Positions 59,488-64,000 of a DNA stretch of 64,000 nt are shown piece after piece. Source of the DNA: Streptomyces smyrnaeus (GTDB taxonomy: Bacteria > Actinomycetota > Actinomycetes > Streptomycetales > Streptomycetaceae); NCBI RefSeq assembly GCF_017676345.1, contig NZ_JAFFZM010000028.1, positions 17,322 to 81,321 on the forward strand, read 5' to 3'. The translations under genes were made by a program, and so were the position numbers. The notes beneath the pieces were generated by a model. The model made no database searches. It saw only the letters and a list, made by a program, of their open reading frames with translations, and was not told the origin of the DNA. Every line of letters begins with the position of its first letter. Position 1 is the stretch's first letter.

Positions 59488-60078
59488 TCAGGGCTTGCCG
59501 CGGGCCTGGGTGGCGGCCTTCTCGGCGGCGGCCGATTCGGAGTCGTTCGGGGCCGTTGACAGCTTGCCGCCGGAGCTCTCGATGTGCGCGCGGACGAACC
59601 ACTGGAACAGCTCCAGTTTCCGCAGGTGCTCGATGAGCAGGTCCTGGGTGACCGGATCGGAGCTGTCGGTGGCCTGGACCGCCTTGCGGTGGTCCTCGAT
59701 CACCCCGGTGTAGACGACGTCGAGGGCACCGAGGTGTTCGATGGCCTCGGCCCGCCCGAGCGTGTAGTCGCCCCAGGTCCGCTCGGCGACCAGTACACCC
59801 GGGGTGCCCCAGGGCGAGCCGCCCAGCGTCGAGATGCGCTCGGCCGTGTTGTCGATCATCTCGCGGACCGCCTCGACCTGCGGGTCCAGCATCTCGTGGA
59901 CGGCGATGAAGTGCGGTCCGATCACATTCCAGTGCACATGCTTCAGCGTCAGCGCCAGATCGTTGAGGGCGTGCAGTCGCATCCGCAGAAGCTGGATGAC
60001 GCTGCCACCGTCGGCCGTGGACATTCCCGGGACGGTGTAGGACGGCTGCGAGCCGTTGGTGGATACGTGGGCTGCCAC
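59488..60078 (-). CDS. Dps-like ferritin (second copy)
   Basis: 196 residues from GTG 60076-60078 (TTGGAG six bases upstream). The ferroxidase signature is HVHWNVIGPHFIAVHEMLDPQ followed by DNTAERISTLGG, with His, Asp and Glu in the expected spacing. It has a longer N-terminus (about 25 residues) and a Lys/Ala/Glu-rich C-terminal tail (SESAAAEKAATQARGKP) that the copy at 8413-8889 lacks; such tails can mediate DNA binding. Streptomycetes have several Dps proteins with different expression patterns. Confidence 0.9.
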   Translation of the reverse strand: MAAHVSTNGSQPSYTVPGMSTADGGSVIQLLRMRLHALNDLALTLKHVHWNVIGPHFIAVHEMLDPQVEAVREMIDNTAERISTLGGSPWGTPGVLVAERTWGDYTLGRAEAIEHLGALDVVYTGVIEDHRKAVQATDSSDPVTQDLLIEHLRKLELFQWFVRAHIESSGGKLSTAPNDSESAAAEKAATQARGKP

Positions 60079-60216
60079 GGTGCACTCCAATCCTCGGAAG
60101 GGCAGAACGTAGAAGAAGCAGTAGAGAAGCAGGGCCGACCGTGGAAGGCGGGCCTGCTGGCCGTCGGGTGCCGTTCGCGTACCCACGGCTGCCGGCCGGC
60201 GAGCTCCGTGCGGCGG

Positions 60217-60747
60217 TCAGTCGTGCGGCGAGTGCCGCTCCTGCGCGGCCGCGTACGCGTACTGGAGGAAGTCCGAGCCCGCGACGGCCGTCAGACCGGA
60301 CGTACAGGTGCGTGCGGTGGCCGGAGCCGCCGCATGCAGGATGAGCAGCGCGGAGGCCGCCCAGGGAGCCAGGCAGAACGGGCAGGTCACCAGCTCGCCG
60401 ACAGCGTGCCGGAGCCCCTTTCCACGGGGTTCCTCCGCCACTTCGGCAGGCGCGCTGGTGCCCTGGTAGCGGGCGAAGGGGGCACGCAGCGGACTGGCCA
60501 CCGCGTCCTTCGCCACCATCCTGGCCAACTTGTGGGTGGCCAGGGTCAACAGCACCAGTTCACGGGTGCTCAGCCTCTTGGGGGCCCGCCGCCCGGCCCA
60601 GCGCGCCGCGAGCGCGGCTCCCACGACACCGGTGCCGAACGAGGAGAGCACGGTCAGATAGCCGCCCAGCGGGCGCTCGGCGTCGGGGGCGTACTCGTGC
60701 TCGTGCTCTCGTACGGCTTCGCGGGCCGTGCGCTGCGTGCTGGGCAT
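60217..60747 (-). CDS. DUF1360 family membrane-associated protein
   Basis: 176 residues; start ATG 60745-60747 with GGGAGG seven bases upstream. Hydrophobic stretches (YLTVLSSFGTGVVGAALAA; WAASALLILHAAAPA) flank the DUF1360 hallmark ATHKLARMVAKDAVASPLRAPF and the cysteine motif LVTCPFCLAPWAASA. The family has an unknown role and is often linked to stress or sporulation regulons. It is neighboured by the Dps-like gene and the small basic protein gene on the same strand, which may share a stress-sigma control. Confidence 0.85.
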   Translation of the reverse strand: MPSTQRTAREAVREHEHEYAPDAERPLGGYLTVLSSFGTGVVGAALAARWAGRRAPKRLSTRELVLLTLATHKLARMVAKDAVASPLRAPFARYQGTSAPAEVAEEPRGKGLRHAVGELVTCPFCLAPWAASALLILHAAAPATARTCTSGLTAVAGSDFLQYAYAAAQERHSPHD

Positions 60748-60820
60748 GCGCTTACCTCCCATGGCGTGACGGGCACGGCGTGCGGACACGACGTGGTGCG
60801 GGCGCTCCCGGACGGGGCGG

Positions 60821-61150
60821 TCAGCGGCCGAGGGCGCGCTGGAGCTCGTCCTTGTTCATGTGGGAGCGGCCCTTGACGCCACGCTGCTTGGCCTCGTTGT
60901 AGAGCTGGTCGCGGGTGGGACCGGCGGGGCCGGTGCGGTTGCCGGAGCGCTGGCCGCCGCGCTTGGGGGCGGGCTTGTCACGCACGGAGGTGCGGCTGGC
61001 CGTCTTGGACTCGCCCTTTTGGGCGCGCTCCTTGTTCACCGTGCGGGCTGCGATCTCCTTGGCACGGCCCGTGGAGGTGCCCCGGCTCTTGGCGCCCTCC
61101 TTGATGTGCTCGTACTGGCGCTCACGCTTGCGGTTCGACCCTGCAGGCAT
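60821..61150 (-). CDS. Small basic protein with Rho-N-like C-terminus
   Basis: 109 residues from ATG 61148-61150. The N-terminal half is very rich in Lys, Arg, Glu and Gly (RKRERQYEHIKEGAKSRG, a pattern also seen in proteins annotated as plasmid stabilisation). The C-terminal 30 residues, TRDQLYNEAKQRGVKGRSHM followed by KDELQRALGR, form a helix-extended-helix motif as in the Rho N-terminal or SAP-like domain, which binds nucleic acid. No plasmid partition partner is present, so a stress-related nucleic-acid-binding role is more likely. It is 73 bases upstream of the DUF1360 gene. Confidence 0.85.
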   Translation of the reverse strand: MPAGSNRKRERQYEHIKEGAKSRGTSTGRAKEIAARTVNKERAQKGESKTASRTSVRDKPAPKRGGQRSGNRTGPAGPTRDQLYNEAKQRGVKGRSHMNKDELQRALGR

Positions 61151-61326
61151 GGTTCCTCCGTCTTCTGCGGTGTGGTGCTGTCGCGGTCGGTGCGGTCGAT
61201 CACTGCCGATATGGGCATTTATGACCGTTTCCATCCTCCGCTCTCGCGGTCCGGACGGCGACCGCACCAGCGCGCTACGCCCCCCGGGTTCCACATGCGC
61301 CGACCGCCACACGTACCACCGGCTCG

Positions 61327-61926
61327 CTACCGGTGCTCCATCAACAGCACCAGCGAGGACCCCGGCTCCAACGCCTCGCACAGATGGGGGACATCACCCG
61401 GATAGCTGACACAGTCGCCCGGCTCCAGCTCCACCGGATCGTCCGAGGCCCCGATGCGCACCCGCCCCGAGGCGAGGACGGCGTGCTCGTAGGTACCGGG
61501 CGAGTGCGGCTCCGAGACCCGTGGCGTCCCCGGCTCGACGTGCACCGTGTACAGGTCCCTGCGCGCACCCGGCGGGCAGGCGGACAGCAGGGTGGCGACG
61601 TAGTGCGCCTGCTCGGCGGGGACCGCGACGCCCTCGCCCCGGCGCAGCACCCGGGAGCGCGGCCGGGGCGGGTCGACGAGCCTGCTGAACGGCACATCCA
61701 GCGCGACACTCAGCGCCCACAGCGTCTCCACGCTCGGGTTGCCGGTGCCGGCCTCCAGCTGCGAGAGCGTGGACTTGGCGAGGCCGGCCCGCCTGGCGAG
61801 CTCGGTGAGGGAGAGTCCGGCGCGGGTGCGCTCGGCGCGGATCGCGGCGGCAATACGGGCCAGCGGCGGCCGGGCGAGACCGGCGGAGGGCTCACCGGAC
61901 GAGGCCTGTTCGCTGTGGCGGTCCAC
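61327..61926 (-). CDS. XRE-family regulator with C-terminal cupin domain
   Basis: 199 residues. The start is taken as GTG 61924-61926 because AAGGAG lies six bases upstream; longer frames starting at 61965 or 61974 exist. HTH_3 (about 25-80): IAAAIRAERTRAGLSLTELA and STLSQLEAGTGNPSVETLWA. Cupin (about 110-195): HVEPGTPRVSEPHSPGTYEH, GDCVSYPGDVPHLCEAL. Ligand-sensing repressors of this type are commonly encoded next to azlCD. It is divergent from azlC with only 46 bases between starts, so it probably controls that promoter and its own. Confidence 0.9.
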   Translation of the reverse strand: MDRHSEQASSGEPSAGLARPPLARIAAAIRAERTRAGLSLTELARRAGLAKSTLSQLEAGTGNPSVETLWALSVALDVPFSRLVDPPRPRSRVLRRGEGVAVPAEQAHYVATLLSACPPGARRDLYTVHVEPGTPRVSEPHSPGTYEHAVLASGRVRIGASDDPVELEPGDCVSYPGDVPHLCEALEPGSSLVLLMEHR

Positions 61927-61972
61927 CTGTTCTCCTTGACGAACGACAGTAGAGGCGTTCAGCATAACGCCC

Positions 61973-62785
61973 ATGCGTTCGCCACGCCGAACATCCGGAC
62001 CCGGACCTGGCTCCCTGCCACTGCGGGAGATCACCATGCTCGCGGTCGCCATCGGCATCGTCGGGGTCTCCTTCGGAGCCGTCGCGGTCGCCGAGGGCGA
62101 ACCACCGTGGGTACCGCTCACGATGTCACTGACCGTCTTCGCCGCCGGGGCCCAGTTCGCCTCCCTCGACCTGGCGCTCGACGGCGCCGGCACGGCCGCC
62201 GCCGTGACCGCCGGGCTGGTGCTCAACGCCCGGCTCGCGCTCTTCGGCTTCGCACTGCCGGGAGTGCACGGGCGGCGCCTGGGTGCCCGGCTGTGGAGCA
62301 GCCAGCTCCTGGTCGACCAGTCGGCCGCGCTCGCCCTGGCGGAAGGCGAACCGGCGCGCCGCCGGGCGGTCTTCCTGGCCTGCGGCGGCGCGCTGTACCT
62401 CGCCTGGAACCTCGGCACACTGCTCGGCGTACTGGCGGGCGGCACCATGAGCGACCCGCAGGCACTGGGGCTGGACGCGGCCGAGCCGATGGTGCTGCTC
62501 GCCCTGGTCCTGCCCGCGCTGTCGACACGCGGTCGCCGGGGTGACGACGATGCGACCCACAGCGCACGGCGGCGCTCCGCCACCCGCCGCGCCGCCCTCG
62601 CCGGGGCACTGACGGCGCTCGCGGCGACCCCGTTCCTGCCCCCGGGAACCCCGGTGCTGGCGGCACTGCTGGGGCTGCTCGCACGCCGCCCCGAAAGGAC
62701 ACCGCCCCAACCCGGGCGAGGCTCCCGCACCGAAGGAGCCGCAAGTACCGAAGGAGCGGCCGGTCCCGAAGGAGGCCGGGCATGA
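61973..62785 (+). CDS. azlC: AzlC family branched-chain amino acid exporter subunit
   Basis: 270-residue membrane protein. The AzlC opening is LREITMLAVAIGIVGVSFGAVAVAEGEPPWVP, followed by MSLTVFAAGAQFASLDLAL and LLVDQSAALALAEGEPARRR. With AzlD it exports branched-chain amino acids or their analogues. The C-terminus is a hydrophilic repeat (EGAASTEGAAGPEGGRA). ATG 61973 has no ribosome binding site and lies 46 bases from the divergent regulator start, so the mRNA may be leaderless or the true start may be further in. Confidence 0.88.
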   Translation: MRSPRRTSGPGPGSLPLREITMLAVAIGIVGVSFGAVAVAEGEPPWVPLTMSLTVFAAGAQFASLDLALDGAGTAAAVTAGLVLNARLALFGFALPGVHGRRLGARLWSSQLLVDQSAALALAEGEPARRRAVFLACGGALYLAWNLGTLLGVLAGGTMSDPQALGLDAAEPMVLLALVLPALSTRGRRGDDDATHSARRRSATRRAALAGALTALAATPFLPPGTPVLAALLGLLARRPERTPPQPGRGSRTEGAASTEGAAGPEGGRA

Positions 62786-63090
62786 CGCTGTTGGCCGTGG
62801 TCCTGCTGGCGGCGGGCACCTACGGGCTGCGGCTGTGCGGCCCCCTCCTGCGGGCCCGTACCGAGCTACCGGCGCGCACGGAACTGCTGCTCGCGGATGC
62901 CGCAACCGTGCTGCTCTGCGCACTGGTGGCCACTTCGGCGCTCATGGAGGGCCAGCAGTTCGCGGGCTGGGCACGCCCCGCGGGGGTCCTGGTGGGCGCG
63001 GCGCTGGCCTGGCGGCGGGCGCCGTTCCTGGTCACCGTCCTGGGCGCCGCCGCGGTCACCGCCGGGCTGCGTTGGGCGGGAGTGGCGTGA
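62782..63090 (+). CDS. azlD: AzlD family small membrane subunit
   Basis: 102 residues with three to four membrane helices (LLAVVLLAAGTYGLRLCGPLL, AATVLLCALVATSALM, AGVLVGAALAWRRAPFLVTVLGAAAVTAGL). The size and hydrophobic pattern fit AzlD, the obligate partner of AzlC. Its ATG overlaps the azlC stop (ATGA at 62782-62785), so synthesis of the two is coupled. Confidence 0.88.
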   Translation: MTLLAVVLLAAGTYGLRLCGPLLRARTELPARTELLLADAATVLLCALVATSALMEGQQFAGWARPAGVLVGAALAWRRAPFLVTVLGAAAVTAGLRWAGVA

Positions 63091-63119
63091 CGGCGGCCCG
63101 CCCGGGGTCTGACGGCGGC

Positions 63120-63611
63120 TCAGTCCGTGGCCCGCATCTCGAACCACGTCGTCTTGCCGCGGGGCAACAGGTCCACGCCCCACCGTTCGGACAGCATGTC
63201 CACGAGGAAGAGCCCCCGGCCACTGGTGTCCAGTTCGCCGACTGGCAGCAGGCACGGCAGCCCGCGCGAGGGGTCGCGGACCTCCACCCGGATCCAGCTG
63301 GAACGCCGCAGCATCCGGATGCCGATGGTGTGCGCGCCGGTGTGCCGTACCGCGTTGCCGACCAACTCGGAGACGAGCAGCACGGTGTACTCGGTGCGCT
63401 GCGTCGGGAGGTCCCAGTGCTGCTGGAGGACGGCCTGGGCGAGCCGCCGCGCCAGGCGGGCGGATTCCGGGAGGTTCGGGAGCGGCACCTCCCGCACGGT
63501 CGGATCACCCTCCTGGTCGAGAACGGTGCTCACCGACTCGACGCCCCACGCCTCTTCGGGGTCTTCCGGAACCCGTTCGGTCACGCTCGCCACATCTCCC
63601 TGACCCGCCAT
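63120..63611 (-). CDS. Anti-sigma-factor-type ATP-binding protein (HATPase_c_2)
   Basis: About 163 residues of the RsbW-like single-domain family, abundant in Streptomyces. ATP-binding N box LLVSELVGNAVRHTGAHTIG, and G box segment LDTSGRGLFLVDMLSERWGV, then WFEMRATD at the end. These serine kinases usually control anti-sigma or anti-anti-sigma factors; the partner is not encoded here. The N-terminus is uncertain: ATG 63609-63611 is chosen, with ATG codons at 63618-63623 and a GTG with GGGAG upstream (near 63584) as alternatives. Confidence 0.85.
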   Translation of the reverse strand: MAGQGDVASVTERVPEDPEEAWGVESVSTVLDQEGDPTVREVPLPNLPESARLARRLAQAVLQQHWDLPTQRTEYTVLLVSELVGNAVRHTGAHTIGIRMLRRSSWIRVEVRDPSRGLPCLLPVGELDTSGRGLFLVDMLSERWGVDLLPRGKTTWFEMRATD

Positions 63612-64000
63612 GCCCACCATCATGGCGGCAGGTGAGAGCCCCTGGGGGCGGTTCGCGGGTTTCCAGAAAGCCGGGACCGCCCCGTCCAGGGCGCCCGGTG
63701 CGCCACCCCGGGCCACCACACGACCGCCCGGGCACGGCATGACCTGGTATGACATCGGGTGCGCGAGTGATCACATGGCGCCACAAGTGAGCGGCGAAAG
63801 AGGGCATATCGCCGAGGGGAATTCCCCCACACGGTGGGGCGCCCGGCGCTCCCGCGCGTACGCCACCCCCCACCACCCCACCCCGCAACTGAGGGACGGC
63901 ACCCCATCGGGGCGCGGGGACTGCGTGGGCAACCACGGCCCGCCCGCAGCCCGCACGCCTCCGACAGGGGCGCCCCTGGCCCGATCCCGCGGCGCGCCGC
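63612..64000. other. Gene-free right edge with repeat-like G-rich DNA
   Basis: 389 bases with no supported gene. It holds the upstream region of the ATP-binding protein gene. Around 63905-63960 the text GGGGCGCGGGGACTGCGTGGG followed by CAACCACGGCCCGCCCGCAG matches the common streptomycete intergenic repeat type. A G/C-run pair GGGAATTCCCCCACACGGTGGGG near 63818-63840 may form a hairpin. Short open frames here look like chance. Confidence 0.5.

Noticed and set aside
60821..61150. Plasmid stabilisation protein
   Set aside because: The sequence style carries that label in some annotations, but there is no plasmid context; a small Rho-N-like nucleic-acid-binding protein is the safer description.
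63771..63956. Short leftward open frame of 61 codons at the right edge
   Set aside because: No ribosome binding site, no family, and it lies in G-rich repeat-like intergenic DNA.

Overview
The window is chromosomal DNA of a high-GC actinomycete, almost certainly a Streptomyces or close relative. Evidence for this is the very strong third-position GC, frequent GTG starts, GGAGG-type ribosome binding sites, streptomycete GGGG-rich intergenic palindromes, and a run of genes (mnmA, amidase, cysteine desulfurase, opp operon, two SseB genes, gcvT-gcvH-glyA-sdaA) that I recall as collinear with the SCO5466-SCO5490 part of the Streptomyces coelicolor core. No tRNA, rRNA, CRISPR array, phage gene or insertion sequence was found.

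Layout. 1-4.3 kb: the 5' part of an SDR gene, an MreB-family actin gene, and a fused glycine/sarcosine/dimethylglycine N-methyltransferase for glycine betaine synthesis that appears to start at ATT and has a less GC-rich 5' half. 4.4-25.8 kb: housekeeping. This holds LOG-type phosphoribohydrolase, tRNA 2-thiouridylase MnmA with a cysteine desulfurase close by, a Dps protein, thioesterase, TRIC-type channel, a five-gene oligopeptide ABC transporter, two SseB proteins, a Lys/Pro/Gln-rich secreted protein, and a glycine-disposal block (glycine riboswitch, gcvT, gcvH, glyA, sdaA) that would take glycine through serine to pyruvate.

25.9-54.3 kb is the accessory and most interesting part. It begins with a NarL-type two-component system, then a 61-residue peptide gene translationally coupled to a fused E1-like/YcaO cyclodehydratase of the TOMM (azoline-forming RiPP) type, then a thioesterase II, a STAND-LuxR activator and an Sfp-type phosphopantetheinyl transferase. 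Two divergent transcription units follow. Leftward: a ThDP enzyme, an SRPBCC protein and a KAS III-like protein (all overlapping by ATGA), then a flavin monooxygenase and a small secreted protein. Rightward: a free-standing acyl carrier protein, a cyclopropane-synthase-like methyltransferase, a DAO-type flavin oxidase, a thioester-reductase-like SDR, another SDR, an MFS exporter, a membrane fatty-acyl desaturase, a fatty acyl-AMP ligase, a HisC-like aminotransferase, an acyl-CoA dehydrogenase, a hemerythrin protein and a conserved unknown protein. The divergent promoter carries two inverted repeats of the form TGGCA-N6-TGCCA. There is no modular PKS or NRPS, so this looks like an unusual ACP-dependent pathway to a modified fatty amine or acyl compound, possibly joined to a YcaO-modified peptide. 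I do not recognise it as any described cluster.

54.3-64 kb: a K+ channel, a GT2 glycosyltransferase, a PAS-GAF-SpoIIE phosphatase with its own ATPase domain, a second Dps-like protein, DUF1360 and Rho-N-like small proteins, an XRE-cupin regulator divergent from azlC-azlD, and an anti-sigma-type ATPase.
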